Both the position numbers and the translations under genes were made by a program. The notes below the pieces were generated by a model. The model searched no databases. It was not told the DNA's origin and saw nothing but the letters and a program-made list of their open reading frames with translations. A stretch of DNA of 64,000 nt from Triatoma infestans (lineage: Eukaryota > Arthropoda > Insecta > Hemiptera > Reduviidae): positions 28,890 to 92,889 of the forward strand of contig JAAEAF010005007.1 in the NCBI GenBank assembly GCA_011037195.1, written 5' to 3'. The first letter of the stretch is position 1. Each line of letters starts with the position of its first letter. Shown one piece after another: positions 46,760 to 58,548 of this stretch.

Positions 46760-47772
46760 CTTTTTACTTTCTCTTACTCTCTAGTAAGAGAAAGTTATAT
46801 AATCGTGCCAAATTTTCGATATCTATTTTTTCACCGGAAATATCCGATTTGAGGCCCTCTAAGACCAAAAAAGTGATTTTTAGAAAATTGTGTGTGTCTA
46901 TGTGTATGTATGTGTGTACGTGAACAGCATAGCTCAAAAACGGAAAAATCTTAGACTGTTCAAACTTGATATTCCGTTTAGGTATCACCATGGGATCTGA
47001 CAATGGATCATCTGTCAAAATTCCTCAACTGGAAGTACCACTTTACAAGTTGAATTTTACTTTTTTGCGATTTTCTCAAAAATGGATGCGATGATTTTCT
47101 TGAAACTTGGTACATCAAGTTCACATACACAGAGCTACAACTTTTATTTGAAACATTTCTCCGGGAAAATTCACTTAAGGGTAGTTTTGAAGGAGTGGTG
47201 GGGTTAGGTTCTCCTCTAAACAGCTATTTCAGTTTAGTATACAATTCTGTCATCTAAATAATATTACTTGGAATTAAATATGTAGTTGAAATTCCGAGTT
47301 TGAAAAAAATCGTATTATAGGAAATGCGTTTTTACTGAAATGTATTTTTCAGTTTTCTGGTATTTTCTAGAAAACGGCTCCAACGATTTTCTTTAAAGTA
47401 GAAATGTGTACTACACATATAAAGAGCTACAACTTTTATTTGAAACATTTCTTTTGATAATGTCATTTCAGGGGGTTTTCGGATGATGATTCGGGTGGTT
47501 TTTCTAAAGTGATATTATAGTTGATTATATACAATTCTACCATTCTAACAAAATTAGTTAGAAATAAATAGATGGCCAAAATTTCGGGTTTCAAGAAAAT
47601 TAGTGAACCTGAGGTGCGCTTTTACCGGAAGTGCGTTTTTCAGTTTTCGACAAATTTTGTCCAATTCCGATGAATTTCATCAAATTTGATACACTAACAA
47701 TAAAATTTTTCAGTTTCAATTTTGAAAACTGGAGTAAGAGAAAGTTGTTTGTGTGTTTGACACCAGATTTTT
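46760..47772 (+). repeat. R1 repeat, long copy
   Basis: Begins actttctcttactc with the hairpin cttactctctagtaag, ends gagtaagagaaagt plus gtgtgtttgacacc. The first and last 14-mers are exact reverse complements. The GT stretch is at 46890-46920 and the two internal units start at about 47075 and 47365. Confidence 0.72.
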
Positions 47773-48650
47773 TTGCATGTATTTACTTCTATAATAAATT
47801 AAATTTACTAAATAGATGCACTTGAAGTTGGAAACAGTTTCTCGGTTTTCGGAGGCAGTAATTACGTAATTGATAATTAGTAAGCATATGAACAATATTT
47901 TCTAAGCTTACCTGCTCCAGATATCATCGATATCTAGTTTCACTGTTTAGAAAACTAATTAGTTCTTGTAAAAATATAATCAGAACGGTTTGCATTTATG
48001 AATGATTGTTAATGCATCATTTATGATTGTGACAAGTGTTTTCAAGTTGCCATCTTAGACGGTGCGCCCATTGATATCAATAGGGATGTTCTAGAGAGAT
48101 AACTTTTAGTACCAGTTCATGGAAGTGAACATATCATTTGACAGATTGTTGCATTGATCACCAATATTCATACAAATGAAATTTACTGATCAGCCATAGA
48201 TTTTAATAATTTTTATTATTGTGATTTGGAAAAACTTAATTCTCATAGGGGCAAATATGTATTACAATTTTTACTTTTTGAAACTGTATAATAATGTGAA
48301 AATAATTAAATCAAAATTAGTGAAGAGTGAAATTGTACTTTTAATTACAAGTGATCCATTATCTTTCCCCGACAAGTGACGTAATAGTTATTTATCAAAC
48401 AGTAAGTAAAGTAATATTTTTTTTTTTACACTTGAGCTCAGTTATTGATCACATGAGCACAGCGAATGGGGCAACTAAACAAGTGTGTAAAAATCCTTTT
48501 TACTCACGTGTTGATATTAAATATTTTCTGCAAATGTATTAAATTGACTTTTATATATGTATACACATATATGAATAAAAAAAAAGTATGAAAAGGTGCA
48601 TATACTGATAATATATTTGAATTTAAGTCGAATACTCCCTCTCTAAGTCA
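47773..48650. other. AT-rich, no gene seen
   Basis: AT-rich sequence with poly(T) at 48418-48427 and TA-rich motif at 48554-48572. No repeat or gene identified. Confidence 0.35.
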
Positions 48651-48654
48651 CCTT

Positions 48655-48985
48655 CTCCGTTTGGTATATCCTCAAAGTGGCAGAACGTCTATTCTTTTGT
48701 GTCAGAATTATGACAATGGTGGCAGGGAAACCGTGTACCACTACTTAGGTCAGCGCCTCCGTTTTGCCAATAATAGGTTTCGCCATATTTAGGAAAAGGG
48801 AATGTTTGGGGGGGGGGTTGGAGTTTAAGGATATCTTAAGATATTGTAGTCAGACTAGCGGATTGCTGGGAAAGTCTTCTTAGGAGAAGAAGCTGCTTCT
48901 TTTACCCTGTTCGGGAGGGAGAAGTTTAAGAGCCCTATTGGCCGCTTAATCCCACGGCTTTGGGCATTCATCATTAATAATAAAG
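48655..48985 (-). repeat. Short interspersed repeat R4, copy 2
   Basis: Reverse complement of the element at 1595-1850, with extra sequence (agaagaagctgcttctttta and ggccgcttaatcccacgg) between shared blocks. A G-run at 48809-48818. Confidence 0.45.
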
Positions 48986-49084
48986 TATCATTCCAAAATT
49001 TGCTGTTCAATACTCTCAACTACAAAATGTTAATTAACACAAAAATTTGGAGTAAAAATTTGTCTGAAAATGCTAATTCCCCGA

Positions 49085-50510
49085 TCTTGGCTTTTTTTTT
49101 TTTTAATCACGGTAGTTTAACTTAGATGATGCTGCAATCCTTTCCTTGTAAACCTTGAACTCTTGAATGGCTATCGCTATACCAGAACATATCCTTCAAC
49201 TGGAATCTTAGCATAGTAAAATAGAAGATAAAATTTAACTCGCAAAAAATTAATACATTGTATTTACACTAGGTAGAAAAATCCTCCCGCCGAACCACAT
49301 TAACCATACACTCTAAGTATAAAAGACTTCTCTAACTAGTACTTCTGAGACCTATATGTCATATGGCCTAGAAATAAGGGGAATTACCAAACGTTTCGAT
49401 TCCCGCCATATTCAGTCAATCAAAAATCCTTCGGAAAATTGTCGCTCACTGATGTAAACATTACTTTAATTGCTTAAATTCCATTCATCCACAATTGGTC
49501 TTCTTAATCCTTTAATTCACCAGCCTTAATCATTCAAACTCTACTCCCGACAATCCACGCAAGCGCTGAAGAGAAGATGGCCCCGTGACCATCTTATAGA
49601 ATAACTCAAGATAGTGGAAAGCCATCGCTGGATGTTGTAATGTGATAACAAAAGGAAAAGATATAATTTTTAAATTATAAAAATTATAACTAGTTGTGCC
49701 AGCCAGCCGCTATCATTCAGGTCAAGAGACGCGGCAAACAAAAACCCTTACAAAACAAGGGTCAGTACACGGTCACAGGAATACCGCCAAAGACACCGCT
49801 AAAACACTTTCAACAAGAACCCTTTCAACAAGGGTCATTATAGGGTCAGTGTACAGAAGCCACCTGGACGATATACAAGGGTCAACAAACATTCAAAATA
49901 CCACCTGGCTACAGTCTTTTGATAACCGCCACCATCTGTCGCCACACTGGTCACCGACCTATTCAAGACTTAGGGTCAACACACGGCAAGAGATGCTTTA
50001 GTGTGACTTGTAATTACACACCTGTCAATGTGTGAGTAATGCCAATATAAACGTCTCTCCACAGGAGAAGGGGATCAGTATAACAGCAGTATATCATCAG
50101 TTCTACATCAGTATCTACAAGTTATCAACTTTCATCAGTTACACGTCAGTTCATACATAGCGAGCGCTTCCCTATCTAAGGTTTTAAACATATATTTATT
50201 CATCAATCATTATAGTTGTGCATCTTAGTTACCATTTAAATCATTTTAAATTAATTGTAGTTTTATCCTTTTCAAATGTTTAATTTATTGTTAAAATATA
50301 GTCTATTTTAGTAAATTAGTAGTTCATATTTCGAGTAACAACTCTCTAAAAATCTCTAACTAATTCCCAACCATTCGTCGCATCATAACCCTCTTCAAGA
50401 CATCTGATTCCAATACAATGTCTTCTCCAAAATCCACACTCCTGTTATTTAAGAAGTTGCCATTTAACATATGTAGTTGTTGCAGTTGTAAATATCAATA
50501 AAAAAAAAAA
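49085..50510 (+). mobile_element. LINE (Jockey-like) 3' part, split by a solo LTR
   Basis: The plus strand shows a decayed Jockey C-terminus: a LxYKT-like block, then GITKRFDSRHIQSIKNPSEN (about 49379-49438) and an LKRRWPRDHLI-like end (about 49567-49600). The 3' UTR resumes after the LTR at 50418 and finishes with AATAAA and poly(A) at 50497-50510. The ending RWPRD is shared with 1885-2433 and 59080-60355. Confidence 0.65.
49636..50417 (+). mobile_element. Solo LTR (Ty3/Gypsy-type) with 4-bp TSD
   Basis: 782 bp from TGTAATG to CAATACA, flanked by atgt on both sides (49632-49635 and 50418-50421). Contains a TATA-like aatataaacg near 50044 and several short aagggtca-type direct repeats at 49755-49880. 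It lies inside the 3' UTR of a Jockey-like LINE. Related LTRs are at 13466-14324 and 31891-32553. There is no coding content. Confidence 0.8.
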
Positions 50511-50729
50511 TTCTCGATAGCACTTCATTATCGGGTTTCTTTAAACCCTTATCACTTTTTTTTTAAAACTTTTTCATCCACGAACATTAATTTCGAGCGT
50601 TCTGAGTGTAGCTGGGTCGTGACGTTAAACAGTTCAAGTTTGAAGAAATGATATTTATTGAGAATAATGAGATTTGCTGTAAGAGGGAGCCGTGTGATTG
50701 CTTCACACACACACAAAGTTCCATTTTTT

Positions 50730-51800
50730 TTTTTTTACTTTCTCTTATTCCTAGTAGGAGGAAGTATTGTAATCGTGTCAAATTTTCGATATCGAGTATT
50801 CACCGGAAATATCCGTTTTGAGGATCCCTGAGTCCAAAAAAGTGGTGTTAGAAAGTGGTCTATATATGTGTGTGCGCGTGCGTGTGTATGTGAACAGAAC
50901 TCTGTGTGTATGTGGACAGCATAGCTCAAAAACGAAAAGCTGTAGAAAGTTGAAACTTGATATTCCATTTAGGTATCACCATGGGATCTGACTATACGTT
51001 ATCTGTCAAAATTCCTCAATCGGAAGTGCCACTTTACTACGACACTTTACTCAGTAGTTGTTTCTTTTTACTTTATTGCGTGTTTCTCAAAAATGGCTCC
51101 GACGATTTTCATCAAACTTGTTATTTCAACTACACATGCAACGAGCTACAACTTTTATTTGTAACATTTGTCTAGGAAAATTCATTTAAGGGCAAATATG
51201 GGGGAGCGGTGGGGTTAGATTTCCATCTAAAGTGCTAGTTCAGTTTATTAGACAGTTCTGCCATTGAAATTCCGAGTTTGAAAAAAAATCGGAAACTGGA
51301 AGTGCGTTTATTTTACTAATTTACTTAATGATTTTTTTTTCACTTTTTCGCAATTTTCTCAAAAAAAAAAAAAATGGCTCCAACGATTTTCTTGAAACTT
51401 CATGTATAAACTAAACATACAAAGATCTACTCTATCTTAAATATTTCTCTGGGAATAATTCATTTAAGGGCACTTTTAGGACCTAGGTTGGGTTATGTTT
51501 ATCTCTAAAGTGCTATCTATTACAGTTGATTATAGGGCGGATGTTGGTGTAGTGGTTATGAGCATGGACTTGTAACTTGGAGATCGCCAGTTCGAGTCCA
51601 GCGTATAACTAAATTTTATATTCGTAAAAAAATGTTAATAGTAAAGTATGTGCTTCCAACCCCCGTCCACGACACCTAATTTGGTAGATGGACGTTAAGC
51701 CCGCCTGAAAAAAAAGGCATTACTTTAGTTTACTTTGATTCTAATCATCCAAAGAAAATTAATTAGAAAGTTCTGTGAGTGTTTCACACTAGATTTTCTT
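50730..51800 (+). repeat. R1 repeat interrupted by a SINE
   Basis: Begins actttctcttattcctagta, with a GT-rich stretch at 50865-50895 and a small local duplication (gtgtatgtgaacag / gtgtatgtggacag). Two internal units follow. The R1 text stops at tgattata (51533) and resumes at about 51735 as a cattctaatcatccaaa-like block, ending gtgagtgtttcacac at 51776-51790. Confidence 0.7.
51537..51722 (+). mobile_element. tRNA-derived SINE (family S2), nested in R1
   Basis: The head ggcggatgttggtgtagtgg with A box and a B box gttcgagtccagc (51590), then the S2 body and gacgttaagcccgcctgaa with an A-run. More complete at the 5' end than the copy at 9672. Confidence 0.78.
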
Positions 51801-52991
51801 CTTTCTTTTTTTTTAAAGAAAAATTAAATCAATTTTAGATTGCCAACTTTTAGAAAATAAATAATAAATACAAAAAATACAAACTTTGCATGATTATGAT
51901 TGTGAACAAAACAAATTTCGCAGATTCTTTTTTTGTTTGGTGAAATTGTTATTTTCTTTTAATCTAGTTTTATCAAGGAACATTTGCCAACACTTCTCGT
52001 CCAGTGTATCTACCTCCAGTCTTCATTCCTTCTTTTTCGACGACGTTTCTTTCCCTTAACAATTTTTTAACTCACAATTTCTTTTTTTTTTTTTGAACAA
52101 AACTTATAGAAAAGTTATTACTAACTTTTTTATTTTTTTGTCTTTTACATATATATAAAGTCTCGTTATTTTCTTTCCACTACGCTTTGTTCTTGCCACA
52201 ATACTTCGTCCATTCGCTTTTATTTTCGTACTTTTACTCGCACATTTATTTTTTTTTTTTTTAACGCCTAAGTTAATACTTTTTTTCCTGGGGAAAAGTA
52301 AAAAGATAAGTTGTGGGGTGTGTTGAAGGGGAATTTTTTTTTCCCCCCCTTTCCCCCTTTTACTTTTTCATCTATATATATGCAAATAGTCTGTGTAGTA
52401 TTTTGTTTGTAAAGATTTCTCTCGCGTACCATATTCGACTTATTTCTTTCCCCTACCACTATATATAGGAATAGTATAAACTCTTCTGATACATTGTAAC
52501 TTTTTCGCTTTTATAGACATATGCTGTTTTGTTTGAATATATCAACAAAGTATTGCTGCTGCTAGTCCCTCGTCTATTCCTGTTACACACTCACATATCA
52601 TCAGAATGAAGTAAATATATTTGGAAGCAGCCCATTGGAGGCGGGGGAAGAAGTTATTGTACAATATTTTGTTCAGGTAGATTTCTTCACTATTTTGTAG
52701 TGAAGGGAGGGGGTAGAGAAAGTTTTCCGTTACTTATCTTCTTTTTTTTTTTCTTTTACATTGAAAGTTACTTTGTACTTTGTTTTTTTTTGTTTTATTG
52801 TTTCATTTTCTAAATAAACGAATTTTTTATTTTCTTTTACTACATAAGAAGAAGTAATGCGATCATACCAGATTTTACAAATTGAATTTTCATCTAAATA
52901 TTGATATACGCTGTGTATGAAAACAAGGTTTTTTTTCTGGGTACGGACTATGAGAGGGTGTTATAAGTGTTTCTATAGACAAAATATCTAT
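51801..52991. other. T-rich low-complexity DNA, no gene seen
   Basis: Long T and TTTC-rich stretches on the plus strand (for example 52082-52094, 52248-52261, 52741-52755). 52845-52920 has an R1-like fragment (taagaagaagtaatgcgatc). No coding evidence. Confidence 0.4.
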
Positions 52992-52995
52992 TTAA

Positions 52996-54333
52996 CTCTT
53001 GGCGAGAAGTATGTATTTCGGCAACGTATGTGGAATTATAGGTCTGGAAGACCGCTATGTTAAACGTTTCTTCAAATAAACATAACTCAATTAAAATATT
53101 TTTATTTGAGTTATGTTTATTTAAACTTTTAAATTTAATGAAAATAACATTACTTTTAACAAATAACATTACTTTTAACAACATACTTTTGGAAACTTTT
53201 TGACAGTTTCTAAAGAAATTGTTGAATATGAAAGAAATTGCGGCAGCTGGATCTGTTTCCTTACGAACATTACGGTCGTTGGAGTTGTGTCAAATCGCAA
53301 AGGCAGTATTAAAATTTGGAATCTCTTTGCAGACATTAGTGCACGAAAAATAGGCCGCCCACAGGGACCTGTTTTGAATAATGAAAACATGTTTTCACGT
53401 CCCGATTTGTAAATCGACGTTAACATCAGCGCACTTATCAAAGCTTTTATCTCAAGCTCATCAGTAAGTCGAAAATTTGATTTCTGATGGGACTCTGCTG
53501 CTTATGAAAGTATTCCAATTTCTCATTGGTCCACTTTACTATTTCTTTTATGATGGTGGTCACATAAAGTAAATTCCAGATTTCCTCGCTTGATGCACAT
53601 TCACCTAGAGCTTTCGCGGGTGCTAATAGGCCAGGCAAACCTTTGATAATGTTGTGAGCAGGTGTTCGCTGCACGGCGCAAGATTGTTTTGATCTCCATT
53701 CAAACCCGGACTTACCGACCAATTTTTCAGGCAGATACTGCTGAAGTGTCGCATTAGCTAATTCAGAGCTTAGCTCTTCTTCCAGCTCGTCATTGCTTGC
53801 GCAGCTGGAGGTGTGAGATTCTTCCTCATTGCCTACATAATCTGGGTCGTCTTCAGAATCGGAAATTATATCTCCTAATACATCATCATCTTCATTTTCA
53901 GATTCCTCGTCTAATTTTCGTAAATATGCCTCAATTTTCGAATTATAGTCAGGATTGCTTGGATAAAAACGTATGTCTTGAGAAGCCATTTTATGTCTAG
54001 GGGAAAATGACAGTACAATAACTTAAAATAAAATAAACAAAAACTTGAAACAAACTTAAAAAAAAAATTACTTGAAAAGAAGTACACGGTCTGACATACC
54101 TATAAATTGCTTACACAAATAGAAGTAGCGGTCTTTAATACCAGGTAGTGTTTAGGAGGTAACCAAAAAACTCTTAAAAAAAAAAAAATTTGGAATGTAA
54201 ACTCACACTTAAACTTATGGATAACCAATAAGAAGGTACTAAAGTTCACAAAGCGGAGCGCCTTTAAGGAATGCCAACTTAATAGTAAGAAATTTTTCTA
54301 GCGGTCTGAGAGACCTATATTTCCTGCTAAGGG
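52996..54333 (-). mobile_element. Internally deleted piggyBac element
   Basis: Flanked by TTAA on both sides (52992-52995 and 54334-54337), the piggyBac target. The outer ends read, inward, CTCTTGGCGAGAAGTA on the left and CCCTTAGCAGGAAATA on the right, diverged terminal inverted repeats, each followed by a TATAGGTCT...AGACCGCTA subterminal motif. Inside is the N-terminal part of the transposase (53175-53989). A perfect-looking palindrome lies at about 53075-53130. The rest of the transposase is missing, so the copy cannot mobilise itself. Confidence 0.82.
53175..53989 (-). pseudogene. piggyBac transposase, N-terminal part, frameshifted
   Basis: ATG at 53989 opens a 180-codon frame with an acidic N-terminus (DEESENEDDD, DSEDDPDY), then EIVKWTNEKLEYF. 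After a frameshift near 53460 it continues with a DELEIKALISALMLTSIYKS-type segment and GRPIFRALMSAKRFQILILP then LRFDTTPT. piggyBac (DDE_Tnp_1_7) transposases share the order acidic N-terminus, a helical FIGLL-like block, then FRATMSLKRF...LRFDD. The catalytic Asp-containing RNase H-like core normally downstream is absent. Frame ends at about 53175. Confidence 0.8.
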
Positions 54334-54379
54334 TTAAATACTATTATCCTATTAGGGATCCGACAAGAAGTTCTTGATC

Positions 54380-54504
54380 AAAAGCCTAGAAATGGAAGTG
54401 TTATTTTACTTTCTATTTCTACTGTAAGCGAAAGTATTACGATCATGCCAAATTTTCGATATTTCATCAGCGAAATAATAATAACAAAGGCTCTTAGCAA
54501 CGCA

Positions 54505-54542
<38 letters not shown>

Positions 54543-54700
54543 CTGTCAAACTAGATTTCCTGTTTAAGTAAACTACCGCATCTGACATTAAGGTTTTGTT
54601 AAATCGAAACTGCCAACTTTCTGTAGTAGCTTTTGTCTGCATTTCTAGTTTTAGGATTGAAATAAACACGCAATGATTACAATTCTATGGATACTTCCCC
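54380..54700 (+). repeat. Diverged R1-like repeat with (TA)n
   Basis: actttctatttctactgtaa followed by cgaaagtattacgatcatgc matches the R1 5' end. A (TA)n run at 54510-54536 replaces the GT stretch seen in other copies. Confidence 0.5.
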
Positions 54701-54879
54701 TTAGACGTTGCTTATATTCTTGCGACATGTGTGAAGCGCGATGAGTAAAGTTCGTCTTCGTCTTGGAACACACAAGCAAGATTCGAATCTCTCTAATCTT
54801 ATGTTTGCGAAGATGGAGTTGTCATGCAGTTGAATGTTGAAATCTGACAGATCGGATACGGTCTACGTATTTAGTCTGA

Positions 54880-55160
54880 TAATGCCCGTATGGTCATATG
54901 TCTAAATTCTTCTTGTCAACTATTTGTACGAGGCTGGTCAAGGGATTGTTTGATAGACTACATATTCCTTCTTCCATAATCCTAAGGAAGGCTTCCTCCG
55001 CAGCTGGTATCTTGTGATGTAGTAGGCGCCTGGCTTTTGCCGTTACTCGTTGCTGGTTACCTTTTGTATCGATCACGTGTTTGGTTCTAGTGTCTTATGG
55101 ATGGTGATTAGAGAACCCTGGCCTTTAACGTCCGGAAATGTAGCAAATGCATGATCTTAT
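54880..55160 (-). pseudogene. Ty3/Gypsy pol fragment (RT N-terminus)
   Basis: The minus strand reads VIDTKGNQQRVTAKARRLLH, then KIPAAEEAFLRIMEEGICSL and SNNPLTSLVQIVDKKN. This matches the well-known start of Gypsy RT (H-I-D-T-x-G...A.ARPL...F..M...GIC..S.SPW.SPL..V.KK). The frame ends at 54894, before the catalytic YVDD part. A GQGSLITIHKTLEP-like segment lies just upstream. An isolated scrap; no link to the solo LTRs can be shown. Confidence 0.7.
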
Positions 55161-55555
55161 GGTGTGTTGGTTAGGTGGCAGAGATTACAGGTATCGTGCC
55201 GGTTATTACACGTTCTTTAGAGGTCTGGATAAGCGTTGTCCAAGCATAAAGAAGGTCATGATGTGCTAAAAAAAAGCATTTCCAATGAAAGCTTTTGATA
55301 TGGTGGCTATGATAAAATCCTAACGAAGTGGCTTGCAAGTCCCTGATTTAGCACTCTTGTTCTAGTCTGTGGGTTGCCGATCTTGTGTACCTTTTCCACT
55401 GGAGGATAGACATTGCAGCCCGTGTGCATATTCAGTATCTTCCGGTTTCATTACTGTGTGTGATATGTAGGCCGGGTTGAGTCGTGCCAGCAACAGTTTC
55501 CAAACTGCTGCCGCTGGTTCTAGCTTGGATGTGTACATTACTATGTACGGCATTA
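55161..55555. other. No gene seen
   Basis: Probably part of the same decayed retroelement, but I cannot identify domains. Confidence 0.3.
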
Positions 55556-55690
55556 CGATGCGTGAAAATCTGGGGTGATTTGCGTCTGGAGCCTTCTCAT
55601 TGCGCTGCCGGCCTCCGAACAGTGTTCTCTCGTTACAGTGAGCTTTAGACGTTCCTAGAGCGAAAAAATCTAAGAGATGCACATATGGAC
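55556..55690 (-). mobile_element. SINE S1 fragment
   Basis: On the minus strand: actcgagtcc-like remains of the B box, tagattttttcgctctagga, a cactgtaacgagagaacact block and gcagcgcaatgagaaggctc. The tRNA head is truncated. Confidence 0.6.
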
Positions 55691-55734
55691 TCGAAACAGG
55701 CCGAAACAGGTCCGTCTGCCAGGCCGAATGTACT

Positions 55735-56898
55735 AAAAGCTCAATTAGAATATTGGCTGTTTTGGGGGCGAGCTAGAGAATGGAAGTTGGTGTTAGCTAG
55801 CGGTTTTTTGGTAGAAAAGGTCATTAATACAAAATAGGTATTAATATGAGATGGTGGTGGGCCGAAACATAAATCATGGTAAACCAAAATATCATGGTAA
55901 ACCCGCTTCCCATGATATTTTGTTGACAAATTTTTATTTCTGTTTCTAGCCTTACCCTAATATTAAAATATTAGGTTATCCTATTTTTGAAGCCTACATG
56001 TATTTGTCATTGCCCAGCGTATTTGCCCTTGGTGCAAGAATTCAAGGTTTGATTACCGGTTGGGAAAGACGGTTTTGTTCTAAATGTTGAGTAAAAGTGG
56101 GGAGCTATAGTTAGTAGCGACCATAGTAGCGAAGGTCAGAACTAAACGGCAATGACAACCGCGGCGTATATGCGTTTTCCCAATAAAAGATCTCTCAAGT
56201 AAGCTTTGATTTTTCTGGGCTGTTGCGTAAAAGGTTTTTTCTATAAATTTAGGATATTTGTCTTAAGAAGATAGATAATAATAGCAGCAGGTAAATAATA
56301 GAAACTTACAAATGCGTCTGAAGAGTGTTAGAAGGTATAACTCACTATTTTGAGGCTAATTAATCTGTTCAAAAGCTGAATGAACGTTATAAAATGGCTT
56401 GTTATTTTTGGTGGCATGAAATGAATCTCGTGGAGACTTAGTCATTTATTTCAAAATTAATGAACTGTATTATTGTAGTATTGAAAAATTGGCTTTAATT
56501 AAATTTAAGGACAAAATTTCTAATGTACAAATTAAAATTAAAATTTCGTTTGATTATTCAGAAAATGTGAAAGTTGTTGGACTTTATGAAATTACGTTAA
56601 CATATTGTAGATTAGATTAGGGAACCGACCAACTAACACGGAAACCGTCAGAATTTGCCAGTGTGTAGCCCCCCTGGTGGCTGTAATATGGTGCTGACGT
56701 ACACATAGCCGTCAAAAACGAAGAAGGGGAATTGTGGTTGAAGCGTTGTGCAGTAGTAAAAAGCTCATTTAGAATATTGGCTGTTTTGGGACGAGCTAGA
56801 GAATGGAAGGTCGGTGTTAGCTAGCGCTTTGTGGTAGAAAAGGTCATTAATACAAAATAGGTATTAATATGAGATGGTGGTGGGCCGAAACATAACAA
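55735..56898 (+). repeat. Pair of ~140-bp direct repeats 1 kb apart
   Basis: 55735-55875 and 56757-56898 share aatattggctgttttggg, cgagctagagaatggaag, gtggtagaaaaggtcattaa-type text and gagatggtggtgggccgaaa with a few changes. They bracket about 880 bp holding a SINE S3 and AT-rich DNA. Whether they are terminal repeats of one element or two separate insertions is unresolved. Confidence 0.7.
55990..56200 (+). mobile_element. SINE S3, diverged copy
   Basis: Shares gcaagaattcaaggtttgat, agtaaaagtggggagc-type, agcgaaggtcagaactaaac and a ccgcggcgtatatgcg block with 21660-21890. The tRNA-like head is degraded. Confidence 0.5.
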
Positions 56899-57730
56899 TT
56901 TGTTAAAATAAATGTGTTGTTGCACTCATTGGCCATTCTGACTTCATTTCATGGTATCTCTTTACTTCTCTATTAGAGAAATGTAATGTTGTAAGTGCTC
57001 ACACGGGAGCCTATCAACACATACATCCTTGGTTAATGAGGCATCTTATCAAACATCTTATTCTCACCCTCTTTATACAGTATACGTATATAAACTATCA
57101 ACACGTTATATAGTTTTAAGTGTAATATATTCTTCAATCCTCTACCAAAAAGAATGAGAGATGATATTATTTATTTTTCCTTATAGTTTAATTTATAAAA
57201 TCCATTCCAAAAACACTAATTCTACCAACTTCTTCAGAATGTCTCTAAAAATCATAATATAATTTTCTTACGTCTGGCAAACTCAGTTTGCCACAAACAC
57301 TAGAGCTTGCTAACATTTACTGGAAAGATACAAATTATATTGGTTGAATGTTTGGAGAAATGTTTAAAGTAAATTAATTATTTGCAGTTTGTGTCTAGTA
57401 ATTTTAGTTGTGCGATATTTTGAGAATATAACTAATGCTTATTGCAGAAGTTCTAATAACTATTGTAGCCGTTTTTTTTAACCACTTTAGCCCATTAAAT
57501 CACCATATATCCTCTCACAAACCTTCGAAAAATGTACTCCAATGATTATTTTACGTTACTATGTTATAATGATGTTAAATTTTTGAAATTATTTTCACTT
57601 CGAAAACTGTTTGATGTTCCTCAGGATATGAAAAAAATGACATGTTCCTTATTGTATGAACAAAATATTTAAAAAATAGAATAACTTGGGAAATTCAAAC
57701 ATACTCTGCTTAGTATCAATAATTTTAGAT
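56899..57730. other. AT-rich, no gene seen
   Basis: No recognised gene or repeat. Confidence 0.35.
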
Positions 57731-57734
57731 TGTT

Positions 57735-58160
57735 ATAGAGGATTAAAGCACTGTGACCTGGAAGATTATGGTGCCCCCCCCCCGGTGCGTCCTCAGTGCA
57801 CTACTGGCCTCCGAGTAGTGTTCTCTAGCTATAGACAACACCGCCCGCCCACAGGCCAGTGAACTCTAGAGGCTCCTAGGAAAAGAAAATCTAAGGGGAG
57901 CATCTAGTTATAACTCAGGACCTCCGTGTTGCTAGTCCAGCGCGCCACCACTGAGCATATCCCTTACATCTCCCTTGACTTACGCCAGTTAAGTAGGAAC
58001 AGAGAGCCTAGTTTGTGTACTATGTTTGTCTTCGTCTGTAAAGGGTAATGTATATAGTTTAAGCGTATTGTGTACTGTTCTGACGCAATGGTAATCCGTG
58101 GGGTCGCCACTCCCAAAGTACTACATGCAGCAGATACCCCTTGCGGGCTGCTTAGTACTG
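57735..58160 (-). mobile_element. Composite SINE, copy 2
   Basis: The minus strand begins gcccgcaaggggtatctgct, then ggagtggcgaccccacggat, acagtacacaatacgc, an Ala-like tRNA head near 57960, the S1 core and an end with a G-run and aggtcacagtgctttaatcc. Same order as 45235-45660 and 61365-61835. Confidence 0.72.
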
Positions 58161-58169
58161 TTGTCGGAT

Positions 58170-58380
58170 CCGATTCTATAAAAATCCATCAACCGGAAGT
58201 ACAACTTTAGAATATTTATTTATTTATTTATTTTTTTCATTTTCGAAAACGTTCCAAAGATTTTCTTTGAAAAAAGGGAAATCGTAATTAATTACACATT
58301 ATATAAAACCATTGATCTTATTGTAACATTTTTACCGGATAATTTTATTTTGAAGATGGTTCTGTGAAATCTATGATTGT
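58170..58380 (+). repeat. Diverged R1-like fragment
   Basis: Contains aaaaatccatcaaccggaag, a tttcgaaaacgttccaaaga block and attttatttgaa-type text in R1 order. Confidence 0.4.
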
Positions 58381-58383
58381 GTA

Positions 58384-58517
58384 ATGGGATCCGAATCATT
58401 AAAGATTCGTAGGATCTGAAAAATGATCTGAATCATTAAAGATTCATGGGATCTGAGAAGCCAGGAATAAAACATTATTACTCCCTACCTAGGCCAAACT
58501 AGGGAGGGAGAATTCCT

Positions 58518-58548
<31 letters not shown>

